Shown piece after piece: positions 1 to 12,196 of a stretch of 64,000 bases of DNA. The translations under genes were made by a program, and so were the position numbers. Below the pieces are notes generated by a model. It saw nothing but the letters and a program-made list of their open reading frames with translations, was not told where the DNA came from and did no database searches. Within the stretch, counting starts at the first letter, position 1. Each line of letters starts with the position of its first letter. This stretch comes from Struthio camelus. Taxonomy: Eukaryota > Chordata > Aves > Struthioniformes > Struthionidae. The stretch lies in contig NC_090981.1 of NCBI RefSeq assembly GCF_040807025.1, positions 39,845,817 through 39,909,816 of the forward strand, given 5' to 3'.

Positions 1-2812
1 ATTTTATCACTGTGGTGTGTGTTATAAGTTGAGAAGAAGGTTGATTCTTAACACGTCCTCTGTTAATGACATCAGACCGGTCTATTTTTCAAGCTTGCCA
101 CCAAATTTAAAATGTACTGAATGTTTTAGAAGGTAAGGCAGAAATGGCATTTCAGGCCAGTGATGGGGTTTTCGTCACTGTATGCAAATGAGATTTTTAG
201 AAGCCCAGTGGAGAACAGCACATCCATAAATAGAGAGCCTAGTGAGTTGGAAAAGTGAATCTGTGCAGTTTTCTTCTACCAACTGGACTGACAGAGAAAA
301 TTCTTGTTGCCTGAAAAATATACAAGTATCACCTACCAGGGCTGGAAAGTATCGGGAACAATCCTGAGAAAATGCTGAAGTGAGCAGTGAGCGATTTGCA
401 GTAATGCAGTATCGTTCACCATCAAAGCACCCTAACCTTCGCAAATGGACAAGATTACAAGAACCAAATCTGGAGGAATATCATTGATGGCTTCTAATTC
501 ATACAGATATAGCAAGTGGTCAGCAACGTTGCAGAAATTTCATGTCTTTCAATGCATTTTTGTAACAGATTGAACAGAGAGCATGCTGATGCATGGAGAC
601 TCTTGCATATTAAACAGGCCACAGCCCTGTAATCCATGATTTGTGCCTTTAGCGTAAAAATACAAATGAACAAGAGTACATTGAAAAAGCCCATTTACCA
701 AAGGAGTTAAAAAAAAAAAGTAAACATTCTTAAAATATATCATGCTATAACCACTAAAGTAATGCCATGAAACCAACTGTGTTTATGCATTTACATTTCT
801 GTGTGTGGCATTTTTTGTCATGTATTGCTAAAAAGAGGGCTGAGGAAGAGCTGGAAAGTGACTTCTGGAAATTAACAATCTGTTGTCTGCCCAGAACAGA
901 AGCTAAACATATTAGTGAATAAGGCAGGTAGCCTCCCCAAATCATTTCAAGCTAATAATGAAAAAATTCTTCACAGAAAGAACAAATGTAGAAGGACTGT
1001 GAAACAAACATCATGTACTTTCTATTTATGTATGTCCTGCCTTTTCAGACTGCTTTTGGTTTCAGCCTCATGCAGGTGCTTGGTAAACCAGACTTGGTTG
1101 GGACAAGTCTGAGCTAAGCAGGACGTTAGCTGGAACATCTTAGCAGGTTGTTCCTGGTTAACCATGGGCTGATCTGAGTTTCCCACAGTCTGCTCCCAGG
1201 ATCCCCTTTCAAGAGCATCCTCTGTTTCTGAGATCCTCAGCAGGAAAATGGAGTCTAAGGAACCCTGGCTTAATGTTGGAAATTCAGTTCTGTGAAAGGA
1301 CTATAATAGTCCTGGGAGCCGCATATTGGGAAGTCATCCATGGCTCCACAAAGCAGTCTAAAAAGCGAATGATGGGTTAAACATTGAGCGCAATGATAGA
1401 GAGTGCTGTAAAACTTGTAGGGAAAAGAGCAGGGGAAAAAAAAGGGAAAAGTCCGAAGAGTACCTGGAAGATAAAGGGTACAGAGAATACCTCTGAAGGA
1501 CTTTGTGCTGTATATGTATATAATATTGGCAGATAAAGATGATTCAAAAGTGTGCCCACTCTATATGCATACCTATGCCCATTAGCTGAGCTGTTGAATT
1601 TCTCTCAGGTCCATGTCTAGAGATTAAAATATAACTGATACAGATGAGAGGCCATAGACATAAGAGAACATGGGGAAACTTTAGTTAAGCTCTGTGGCTT
1701 TGCAGGTCTGAGCTCAGTATTTCTTGTTCTGGCAACTGCACAGTCAGAAAAAACAAAGCTTGTTTAGAGGAAAATGTTAAAACAAGTTGTTGGATAATAG
1801 GGAAATTCTATACTTGTACAAGTTGAATGCAGACAAGAAGCCTTACTTTAAAAATGTGCTAAACAGAGTAAAATAAAACCGAGTCTCCTCCCTCAGCTTT
1901 AAACTGGACAGCTTAACATGTCCTATAATTTCTTATCAACACTAGACTTAACAAAATTCTCAGTTAACTAATATTAGTCTATATGTGATAATGATGCTAT
2001 TTGACAAGGCCAAAGGCTTTTTTCTTTCACTTGAACTACACTCAAGAAATTTGTCAGACCTTCAGAATTCACATCAGCTGCTAAATTACTGAGATATTCT
2101 CAAATGCAGTTTGTAATTATTTTTCCAGTAAAATTGCACTTTTTTTTTTCAGACACATGCAGACAACAGCTAGCTTCTAGCATGACATAAAAACATTGAA
2201 TATATCAGGTAGAATGATATGTCGAACCATGCTGGCCTACCTTCCTGATCTGGAAACTGCTGATGATTGCCGCAAAGAAATCAGTACAAAGAAGGGGTCC
2301 AATTTTCTAAACTTCTGTCTGTATGTATAACATCAGTAGAATTTCCAAACACATTGTCTTGAGGTCTCAGTTCCCTTTTTCCCTCTAATACACACCTTGT
2401 AATTTTTTAGTCAAATGCTTTGACCCAAATGATCAAATTCACCCTCGGCATAACAGGCTGTAAGTCCACTTCTTTCACTGAAGTTATATTACGTATAATA
2501 CAATTGCATTTCATGGGAATATTTCACACAGGGAAAGCATAGAGGTTATCCAAACCCTGAAGTTCAGTGAATACTGAAGTTCAGTCATCATACTTTAGTC
2601 ACGTGCAGCATTTTTTACATGGTAAATAATACAGTAAGAGTCAAAGAAAGTCAGGAAGACAAGAGGATGAAGAGCAGACTGTCACTGAAATTAGAATGAT
2701 TTATTTAATAACACTGTGAAATAGCATACTTTAGCTTCACCAGCTCCTCAGTGTCAGCTTTCCTAATCTGTACATGGCACTGACAGCTTCTTAACATAAC
2801 AACGCAATCCAT
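1..2812. other. Non-coding AT-rich sequence, no gene seen
   Basis: No frame longer than about 90 codons occurs here, and none resembles a known protein. I see no CpG cluster, tandem array or recognisable transposon. It reads as ordinary vertebrate intron or intergenic DNA. Confidence 0.5.
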
Positions 2813-2879
2813 GGGCCAAATTCACCTCCTGCGTAACTCTGCGGAAGTCAATGAAGGTATATCAGAATTAATTTAGTCC
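2813..2879. mobile_element. Short palindromic MITE-like element
   Basis: This 67-bp segment begins GGGCCAAATTCA and ends with an approximate inverted copy (AATTAATTTAGTCC). A GAAGTCAATG core lies near the centre. The layout, imperfect terminal inverted repeats around a CATTGAAGTCAATG-like core, recurs elsewhere in this window. It resembles abundant short palindromic elements of reptile and bird genomes. It has no coding capacity. The family name is not assigned. Confidence 0.5.
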
Positions 2880-4097
2880 TACAATTACTCTCCATTATCT
2901 GGAATAATGGCAGGGCTGAAATACCTGACTAATGAAAAAATCCAGATATTACAGGTATTACGGAGCGTGTTTGAAAGTATTGCAGTGACTTGACAGGGAA
3001 CTAACCGAGCTCCTGCTTAGCCAGCACAGGCCTAGAGCTGGACTTGAAATGACTGCTGCAGAACAGCTCGGGCATCTTTGTACCAGGTGCTCCAACATGC
3101 CCTGGGTCAAATATATGTTGCAGAGCTAGTGAGTCCTCCTAGAGCACAGAGAAGCCTAGTGCAAAGAAAATGAAGTACAGGAATCAGGTTCGGTGCAGCT
3201 GGATTTATTAGCTCCATTTCAGTGTCAGCCAGATAGGTTCAGGCAGAGTCAGTGCACCTCAGTTCTCCCAGCAGCTGGAGGACATTGCTGAGACAAGGAG
3301 GCTGGATCTGCACAGAGCTGACTTGGGTCCATAGGGTTTTTTAGCTTAAGCTGTGTACCAAAATGGGCTATATCTGGCACATGCTGTCCACAGATAGCTG
3401 AGAGTTAACTGAATGAGATTCAAACTAAATCATGTTTAACAGACAGATTTCTTTTCCTAGGGATTTTCATGAAAACAGCCAAATTCAAAAAGCAAAGACA
3501 AAATAAGATGTAAATTTAAATTGTAGATCCCTAATTTACCATGTATACATATTGTATGTGTTTTTTAATTTAGAGGCCAGAGAGGTAGTAATTTCATATG
3601 TAACAATAGCAGAACGTACCCCCAAGCATGAATTCAAATGAGACCCACCCCACACAAGCCGAAGGGAGTGCTGTGTTCTCCCAGCCCTCTTTCTTTTGTC
3701 TGACATCCAGAACGTTTACCCAAATCCTGGTCACTTCTTGTTGAATCCCCTTTACCCCAATGCTCTGTAACTTTTCCTGTCATCTCACCCGTTTACAGTC
3801 AAACAATATTGTTTTATTGACGAATGCAACTTGTTTATGTAGAAAACATTTTTATGTATGTCTTCAATAGCACTTATGAATGCTGTCTGTCTGGTAAATG
3901 TTCTCCCTTTTTGGGAAAAAGTGTTTAGGCACAGAAGCAGCTAAAAGCAGTGGTTAGCACATTGGGAGATTACAGCTTTTTGTAGGTATCCTGCAGTTTA
4001 GGAACAGCTGCTATATCCTATTTCATCAAACTAGAGGATTACTGGGGACTAATGATGAGGGTGGTGTCATCTCTTTTCAGTTTACATCTGGTTTCAT
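2880..4097. other. Non-coding sequence, nothing recognised
   Basis: Only short chance frames are present. A stretch near 3945-3975 (AGCAGTGGTTAGCACA) resembles the tRNA-like head of a MIR SINE. It may be the displaced 5' part of the MIR body that starts near 4098. Confidence 0.4.
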
Positions 4098-4245
4098 CTC
4101 GGCCACTAACTCTCTCTATTACCTTTGGCAGGTTACGTGCTTCTTGCTGTTATTTTCATCTATGTGCAAAATGAGGATGATGATGATAATGTAATAGGTG
4201 TTTTGAAGATTAACTCAATAGTACTTAAGGCCCTTTCAGATACTC
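4098..4245 (+). repeat. MIR-like SINE remnant
   Basis: The order of motifs follows the MIR core and 3' region: GCCACTAACT, then ACCTTTGGCAGGTTACGTGC (family form ACCTTGGGCAAGTTACTTAA), then TTTTCATCTATGTGCAAAAT, then GAGGATGATGATGATAATG, then TTGAAGATTAACTCAATAG. Matches are frequent, with scattered substitutions, as expected for a very old insertion. A short open frame here (4125-4316) is incidental. Ancient MIR copies are known in amniotes but are sparse in birds. The call is by eye. Confidence 0.6.
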
Positions 4246-7200
4246 AAATGAAAACATGGGTGTATAGGAAATCAAAGTATAATTATTATGAAAATGTACA
4301 TTATTGTTTAGAGTAAAAAGGAATCGAAGACAGGATGATGAGATAATCAGACCACTGGAACTGAAGGATTTTGAGACATGATATTAAATAAGTAAAAAGC
4401 AGAACATTTAATTGAGCTTACAGAGGATTTTCCTAGCGAGCAACGTTCATTTCCTTCATAACTTTGTTCATATTGGTGTCTGAGACAAGATATAAGATGT
4501 TGCAATATGACTGGAAATAGGAAGTTGTAATAGAATATTTTTAAAGGCCCAACCTTGTAACTATAACCATAAACAATGCCAGTGAATTCATCAACAGCAA
4601 CAATATTAACAAAGTAAATCCAGATTTAGATCCTTATTGTTTTAATATCATTGATTATATCATTAGATAAAGGTCTATTGGAGACAATATGAGTTTATTA
4701 TAATTGCAAGGCTTTTCAAGAATTATGTAATCAAAAAGTACCCCAAGATTTACTCTATTGTTGTTTATTAGATCCAAGGTCTAAACTCATCCATGTTGCC
4801 ATCAAGTCCCTTGGCTGCTCCTAAGCCAATGCTCCTTCTGTAACCAATGTTCTTTTTCAGAGAATATTTGGTACTTCATGAGATGGAGTATCTGCAACTC
4901 AATCCAGAAAAGGCTAAAGGGATGACATTTATAAAGCTCAGGTTGCCACAAATCAGATTTAACTATAACTGTACTACGAATGATGTAAAGTCAGACATAA
5001 ATGAGATATAACACTAAGAGAGTGGAAGTTATATTATCCTACATTTCATTTATTGAACTTTCTTTAATTTATCTGCTTGTTTGGATTACACAGTATCATG
5101 AACGCTCCAGCAGCAACTCTCTAGTTGGGATTTCTATTTATAGCATACTCTCTCTTCATTGGATGCCCCTCCACATTATTTTCAATGAGGCAATAATTAG
5201 ACCCTTAAAGCAGAATTAAGATCTCTTTAATAACTGGATTTAAATACAAAATTTACCCAGTATTCTTTCAGAAGATGATCATTTTTATAATTCTTTGGGA
5301 CTGTGAAAGAGGATACATTTCTAAATGTTTTTCTTTTACATATTCCCCTGTTTTTCTTTTATTTTTATGTATTTAGGGGCTAAACAGCCACCATCTCCAC
5401 AAATTTGAGATTTCACACATACACACATTTAGCCATAAGGCAATTTTGAACTTTCAAAATTAAGCATACAGTTATTCCCTGTAGGATAGAGGATTTCTTT
5501 TGCATTCTAAATAAATTCTGTCATGATTAGCCAGGGGAACTGCTTAGCTCTATGTGATACTTAACTGAATTAGACTAAAATTTTAAAGAAAAAAAGCCCA
5601 AGAAATACTCAAGAACCTTAATCCGAAGTATATTTGCTAGTGCAGCCCTACATGCAGGTTTCAGTATTGTAGTTGATGCTCTTAGAAATATCTGGAGTCA
5701 CATAGGTTTCCTAGACATTACAGACCAATGTTTCTTCATCAGCATCTGTTATCTGACATTAACTCAAACACCAGTTTGAGTTAAACTATGCAGTAATTTT
5801 CACTGTGTAAGGCATGCAGACTACACTAACTGTTCGCTAATCATCAAAACCCAGTCCTACAACCTATACACATGCTGTGGTCAAAGCTACAGCTCAAGGT
5901 TGCTCAAGATGGGGGGATGTGATATGTCAGCTGTGGGTGGTGGGAAAGACGTCGCAGATGTTGAGAAAGGAAACCGATGAGTGTATGTGGGTTTGCATGA
6001 CATAGCTGCATATTTCTTTGTTTTGACTGTTTGGGTTGTTTTTTCAGTGTGGAAACTTTACTTCAAAATTACCTTTTTAGTGTGTGAGAAATCAGACAGA
6101 TAGCAATTTTGAGAATGTCTTGAGGGAGCAAGGTGATTTGAGTGATGAGACTCATAAGCTTTGTAATTACAGTAATTATGAGGCCATACCTCTACAGGTA
6201 AGAACTCATAAGCGAAAACATCGGCATGACCATTTAAGAAGCTCAGTAATTCATTCCAGGGCATGTGGTTACAGTGCAACACTTAACATAAACTTCATGA
6301 CTGTATTGGCACCTGGTCTTACCTCTGAAGCATGTCTCCATCTTATAGACACCTACCCCTTTGTGCTTTATTATTTGTGCACGGTCTTTTTAAGACGGGT
6401 TTATAGAATCTATAGCAGCTGGTTATAGGTAGTCAAATCCTACTGCATGGTTTAGGCATCATTTTCCCTGGCGCTTCATAAAGAAACAGCCTGAAACACT
6501 GGAATGTTCGGACTCAGGCAGATTTTATTCAGCGAAATGCATGCTGGAAGAAGAGTCTACTCTTTCAAGGGAACTTTTCTGTCCTTTGACCTGGTGCATA
6601 CCTGTACTGTACTCGAGCCCTGACCTGCTGGCTAGCGGGATGGATGAGCAAGGAAAGTTAGGTAGTATGAGCAAATGCCTCCTTCCTAGTCATTTAGTGC
6701 TCTCTTTCCTGATTTATTTACTCGGCACCTCAGTGCCAGGTATGTCCTCTATGACAGTGAATTGTAATGTCACAAACCATTGGTATTGGGAAAAGGTGAT
6801 TAGAAAGAAGAAAGCTTCTCGTTAAGTAGACGTGCCAAGACACAGAATATAAAAAAGCACAGGGTCGTTAGATGGGATATTATTAATATTCTTCAAAGTT
6901 TGTATCCATGAGTTATAACAATAAATGGCAGTCGTAAAATGATGGTATCACATGGAAACTGCAGATGATCCTTCTGATTGCAGCAGTATATAATATTTCT
7001 TGAAGGTGTGTGCAGGACAAGTTCATACAAATCTGAGCTTTTTCAGTGTTTATTTAGTTACGTTTTGCTCTGTTGAGTTTTATCCTCAATGGGGAATACC
7101 TGCATGGTTCATTGTTTATATTTATGATGCTAACAAACATTTTATCATACAATGATTTTTCATCTATTTCATTGTTACTATTTTGTTACCGGAAGCAAAG

Positions 7201-7444
7201 CCTTCTGATCATACAAAGTTACTACTGCATATTAAAACCACTTCTAATCTCCATCATCAGCCTCAGCTACACCTGAAATTTCATATTTAAAAAGTTATCA
7301 TTAAGGAGTCAGAAAAATTATTTGGAATCCAATTAAAATATACATTTTTTTTAATACATTGGGCATAAGCCCAACAGCAAGAGAGGCTGTGATAAGGCAT
7401 CGGGGAAAACTTTTGCATCATGAAAACAGTCAAGGTTTTGCATT
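4246..7444. other. Non-coding sequence, nothing firmly recognised
   Basis: No convincing gene is present. A frame of 114 codons at 6084-6428 has no resemblance I recognise. A splice-site pair inside it is listed separately as a weak exon candidate. Confidence 0.4.
6048..6197 (+). other. Weak candidate exon (splice sites only)
   Basis: A pyrimidine-rich acceptor, GGGTTGTTTTTTCAG, ends at 6047. A CAG|GTAAGA donor follows after 6197, giving 150 nt. All three frames across the full interval contain stops, so it could only be untranslated. An alternative acceptor at 6080 (CCTTTTTAG) leaves 117 nt with one open frame, but the peptide is not recognisable. Such pairs arise by chance in AT-rich DNA, so confidence is low. 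Confidence 0.12.
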
Positions 7445-7576
7445 CTCCAGTCTTGGAGGTTTTGAAGACCTCACTGGAAAAAGCTCTGAGCAACCTGGTC
7501 TGATCTCATAGCTGGTCCTGCTTTGAGCAGGAGGTTGGACTAAAGACCTTCCACAGCCTTTCCAGTCTGAATCATC
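7445..7576 (+). mobile_element. CR1 LINE 3' end, plus strand, decayed
   Basis: The sequence carries the end of CR1 ORF2 and its 3' UTR. TTGGAGGTTTTGAAGACCTC corresponds to the family's final 'LEVFKT' residues. It is followed by GAGCAACCTGGTCTGATCTC, CTGCTTTGAGCAGGAGGTTG and GACTAAAGACCTTCC, then a degraded TCCAGTCTGAATCATCAG tail. The insertion is a 5'-truncated fragment of about 130 bp with no intact frame. It is older than the CR1 at 36.6 kb and in the opposite orientation. Confidence 0.82.
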
Positions 7577-8789
7577 AGATAAGCCTGCTACTTATTTTGG
7601 ATATCGGAAATAGCTAGCAACAATGTAGGTATGTCAGGTCTGAGAGCATGTATGCCTTACAGTTCTGAACAACTACCAGAATAGTGGGACATCTTAAGGC
7701 TTCTGTCACAAGTAGAGCTCAGCTTTTCTGCACAGTTATATATTATGCAGTTAAGACATACTTCCTCAAAAAAGGCCCAGTTTTCAATCATATATGAAAT
7801 CAATGCATCTGTCTTACCAAAACCGGCCGTATAACCACAAAACCAGCCTCATAATCTTTGCATTATCCGTATCTTCGTATTTGTGCTGATCTTGCATTAA
7901 GATATTCTCATTATAAAGTCACAAAAGCTACTTTCCAAATAAGGCAAGATTTGGGGGTTTTAATATAAACATATTTGTAAGCATTTTCTCCCCTTTGTCT
8001 TTTAGCTTCTGTAAAATAAAACAATTCTCCCTAAAATTTCGAATCCTTTATTACATCCAGAGATGCTTTTAAAAGAGATCTAGGTAAAATATATAAAATA
8101 AGAACCTGAATTACACTGTTTTGCAAACACTCTTAAAAAATTCTTTTTTTTTTTTTTTTTTGGGGGGGGGGGGGCTCCTCAACATTTCTCTGGAATCTTT
8201 GCTTCAATTTTTCTTGTGCTGGTCTCATTAAGGAGAAGTGCCCTTTAGTATTTTAGGAAGATTGCTGAGGGATTAAAATATATATACACATTTATTTCTT
8301 AGTATACTTTTATGTTTATTATTTCTTCAGTTTTATAAAAGGGGGATTTTTCCAGGACTTTAAGTGACCCTCCCACAAGCAAAGTGGCCCTCTAAAGAGC
8401 AACATTTAAATTAGCAGTATTATCAGCATTTATACAAATTGTACACAAAAGAACTATGTTAAAAGAGTATCATTACATTTGCAAAGTCAAATACTCGGAA
8501 GTTGTAAAACACGGAATTAAGCTTAATTTATCTCCCTTATGCATAGGCATTCTGATATAGTAATTAGTGACTGAATTGTACACTATTTGTTCACCTTTTT
8601 AGTGCACAGAATAGATGATGGGCCCTTAATGAGCAGCTATACATTTTCCATGTTTTCCCTCGTTCTCTAATACGCTGTTGCAGGCATTATTTACTGTGCT
8701 GTATTTAAACTCAGTTTGGAAGACAGAATTATGAATTGGTTTCTGGAGCCACTCATAAGAAAAGCAAGGAGCTTCATCAGAGGAGTCTT
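7577..8789. other. Non-coding sequence with a homopolymer junction
   Basis: AT-rich non-coding DNA. The only notable structure is the T/G homopolymer at 8144-8174, listed separately. Confidence 0.45.
8144..8174. repeat. T18-G13 homopolymer junction
   Basis: Eighteen T residues run directly into thirteen G residues. The G run can in principle form quadruplex structure. Homopolymer lengths of this kind are polymorphic and prone to sequencing and assembly error, so the exact counts should be treated with caution. Confidence 0.9.
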
Positions 8790-8870
8790 CTCAGTACCCT
8801 GTGAGATGGGGCAGTACTCCTTATGACAGTATGCTGTTTTACAGAAGAGAACTGAGGTGCCCAGAGGGAA
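8790..8870 (+). repeat. MIR-like SINE remnant
   Basis: The segment contains CAGTACCCTGTGAGATGGGG, then GCAGTACTCCTTATGA, then TGTTTTACAGAAGAGAACTG and AGGTGCCCAGAGGG. This matches the order of a MIR stretch written in the opposite orientation to the 4.1-kb copy: ACCCTGTGAGGTAGGTACT, CATTTTACAGATGAGGAAAC, GAGGCACAGAGAGG. The MIR consensus may therefore lie on the minus strand here. Divergence is high and the call is by eye. Confidence 0.5.
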
Positions 8871-10652
8871 ACCAGAAGTATTTGTTAATTTGGGATGCCC
8901 AGGACTTCGTTTTTGTCAGAGAACTGCAACCATGAGCCCTCAGAACTTCCACAAATTGATCCCAGAGTCTCAAGTCAGGAACCTAGAAAAAGAGGAGGAC
9001 GTATTTAATGACCACCTGTGAAAAAAATGGTTAAAGGACTTGCTTTGTGTTACATATGAATTTTGTGGCAGGGACAGAATCCAATTTTCCAGAATAGCAT
9101 TCAGCTGTTTTAATCATGAAAACATCCTTTCTGTTTTAGCAGTTTCCTGACTCACCAACCAAATACTTTCTAACTCCTGGACCAAACGAGTTAGAGGTCC
9201 TACAGAAAAGGCCCTCCTTTCTTACATCCCCTGATTCATCTATAAGCAGATCCACATGGCACTCAGGTGGGAGGACTGCCTATGAAAAACACCATGTGCT
9301 GATGTATCTTTTATATATAAGACAGTGTATACGTGTCTAAATTGGATGTGGACACCTGGCCTGGAAAACTTCATCCAGAAGATCAGCAAAATTACTACCA
9401 ACTGAATACACTTGCTTTAACGGGAAATGTTAGTCTCAGTAACAGGAAGGTACTATCAAACCCACTCACAAAAAACTTTTAATAATGTAAATATTGATGA
9501 AATAAACGGCCAAGTACTCCCTTCAGGATTATCAGAATATATGAACGAAATCTATGGGAATGGTCCTGGAGGAGGGGGAAATACAGCAGGGACAGAATAT
9601 ATCAGAATACAAAGCTCAGGGAGCAGAGACTTGAAGGCACAGACCAGGGATAGGATAGCAGGGGCACGCAGCAGAGTTAGTGCTCACAGATTATGAATTT
9701 TGTAATCACAGGAAGGCATGGGCTTGAAACCTTCTCCAAGGAAACAAAGACAAAGACTTCAGGTAAAAATTAGAGATAACCATCCTTTGACTCTGGATTG
9801 CAGCAACTCCTTGACAGTTCAAGTGCCAGAGCTTTACGATAAGACAAGGAGAAGAGCATTGGTAGGACCTGGGCTGGTGGGTAACCTGAGCCCCTGACTT
9901 GGAGGGAGCAATCCAGCTGTCGCCCTCAGAGAACATCTCCATGCCATCCGACGATTCGGTTGCACATTCTGCCCAGCTGAGCTCCAGCCCAGGAACTCTT
10001 CTGAAGCTATTTTGTCATCTCTGACCTCTCTGCATCACTCACAGAGCGTCTCTGCTTGGCTGTCTGAGGAACGTGTCCTATAGCTCCCACTTGCATGAAG
10101 ACTTCAGTAGGTGAAAATCAGGAATTGCTGTTCTGATGCTTGCTCTAACATCACTCTTCCACAAACCTGTTAACAGAAGTTGGGACTAGCTGAGTGTGGG
10201 TGGCTTCTGGGATCCTTGGGAATCCCTCTCTTGTTGTTGTCCTCCTGAATGTGCAAGAAACAACTTCCTAATATCACATCAAGAGGATTTTTCCTTCTAG
10301 GAAAAGCTGCAGCAGTTCTAACTATTCACCTTTTAAAAAATCTTAAAGGAACTGATTTACTTGTTTTTCTCTTCCATAAAAACAGTAAATAGCCCCAACA
10401 TTCTCTTTCTCCAAATTCCTCACATGCCCTGTCTTAAAAAAAAAAACAGCAGCATAAGCTTTGCTTTGGTTTTGCTTCTTTCTCCTCAACTTTCAGAAAT
10501 AAGTCTGTGATTACTGCCCCCCACTCAGCTCATTTTTTGCCAGGGAAGAAATACAGCTTTCACTGTATAACTGAGTAATCTGCTTTCTTGCACACTGGCT
10601 ATGTAATCTTTCATCCACATATTATTCCCACACATTTTACACCATGTATGCA

Positions 10653-10691
10653 AGATCTATGCAAGTATTTTTAGAATACTTGCATAGATCT
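10653..10691. repeat. Perfect 17-bp inverted repeat (hairpin)
   Basis: AGATCTATGCAAGTATT at 10,653-10,669 is followed by a 5-nt spacer (TTTAG) and its exact reverse complement at 10,675-10,691. Because the arms begin with the palindrome AGATCT, the two flanks also look like direct repeats of ATCTATGCAAGT. The stem is too short for a typical microRNA precursor. There is no GC-rich stem plus T run of a bacterial-type terminator, and none is expected here. Confidence 0.9.
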
Positions 10692-11725
10692 ATGCAAGTC
10701 TGATGATGATATAGCCATTTATACTCTGCAGCCAAAAATGCTAATATCTAGAGATGCCAGTATAACAATAGCAGTAGCCGTCCCCGCCCCGCCCCCCCAA
10801 AAAATGAAGCCCACCAAACAAAACAATCCACACAAACTATAGTGGAATCACAGAACAGTTAAAAATACAAGCATGCTAGTCTACATATTTACGTAGTTAC
10901 ATAATCATATAATCAACACACTTCCTAGTACCAAGCAGATCAATCAATGCAATTCTCTTCATTAAGAATATTTCTTTATTGCACTAACTAATCCCAGCAG
11001 GAGTGCATCTACAAGTTAAGCCGATGTACTTTAATATACCTTGGAGTGGCATTTCTTTTTACATCTTTGCGATGTCTAACATATGGTATACAAAATAAAC
11101 AGACAACCACAGGACTACGAGAGAGCAAAACAGTAGGTTAAAGTTAAGGTTTAGCAGCTAATGATGAATGCTTGCAAGGCTAAGGGGAACTGGTTAGTTT
11201 CCATGAGACTTTTGTAAACAATATCTGCACATTATAAATGGTGGATACATTTTTTGTAGCTAAAACATAATACTAAATTTGCCTGCTAGCTGAGTTCCAT
11301 ACCCATATTTAATCAATCTATCATCTCAGCTATTTGATGACAGAATCAATCTTTATCATTATCAGGCAAAAATACTTTTAATTTTCGGGTGCATTTATTA
11401 TCCAATCTGAGAGCATCACAGTACTCTTTCAAAAAAATGTACAGGCAAAAAGTGGAGACCATTATGCTAGTGGAATGCTGTTCATCCCTAGTGTATTACA
11501 GTGTAACTCCTACAGTTTGTGGGAGTTACATTAGCACACACAGGTATATGAAAACAGTCATTTTGCCCTACTCTAAAATAACTTTTTCCAGCCTGCTCTA
11601 GGGAGAAATAAGAATGGTTCCTATTATGTTACCTTGCTATAGATTAGCATGGGATGGTATTACCCCACAGTGACTCACGCTCTTGGTTATACAGTCCATG
11701 TTCGTATTGTATTATGCTGATTCTT

Positions 11726-11773
11726 TCCTCCTGGAACAGGCAGCTCTGCCCCACCTGGAATCATCCAGGAGGA
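11726..11773. repeat. 10-bp inverted repeat
   Basis: TCCTCCTGGA at 11,726-11,735 is matched by TCCAGGAGGA at 11,764-11,773 across a 28-base loop. CCTGGA also recurs inside the loop. The function is unknown, and this may be chance. Confidence 0.6.
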
Positions 11774-12100
11774 GATCCAGGGCAGACCTCTAACTAGCTC
11801 GTTCTCCTTTCCTTGATCAGCTACGTATAGACCATGACCCTTTTTTCTGCGGGGGAGAAACTCTCGTTCTCAGGATTAATTTAACCGTTCTCGGGCACAG
11901 AGTATATCTGAGCACCAAAGGTTTAAAAAGGCTCTGAAATCACAGGGCGCTTGGGTCAAGATTTGGCCTTTAATGACTGATGAGAGGAAACAAACACTCC
12001 TGAAATGTTACCCTATCTCAACAGCAGTCAATCAAGGATTCGGAATAAAGTTTTCTGACATGTTACATACTGAAATGTTTCAAATAGTCAGAAAACTTAC

Positions 12101-12196
12101 TTGACGGGACCTGCAGCTTGGTAGTATTTGCCTCCTTTTTGTCTTTTGTTAATGTAGTTTATTGCAAACAAAAACTAAGCTTAAGACTACCATTAC
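12101..12196 (-). other. Weak candidate non-coding exon, minus strand
   Basis: Read on the minus strand, a pyrimidine-rich tract ending CTTTTACCTCCACAAG precedes a 96-nt interval, which ends GTCAA|GTAAGTTT. Every frame contains a stop, so it could only be untranslated. It lies 5.6 kb downstream, in minus-strand sense, of the donor in the CpG island at 17,762. That makes it a possible exon of a minus-strand transcript, but chance is equally plausible. Confidence 0.12.

Noticed and set aside
6084-6428. 114-codon plus-strand frame
   Set aside because: It has no recognisable similarity and no clear initiation context, and its length is near what chance gives over 64 kb and six frames.
10848-10865. 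GAATCACAGAACAGTT resembling a CR1 tail
   Set aside because: Only about 15 bases match, and no CR1 3' UTR follows.
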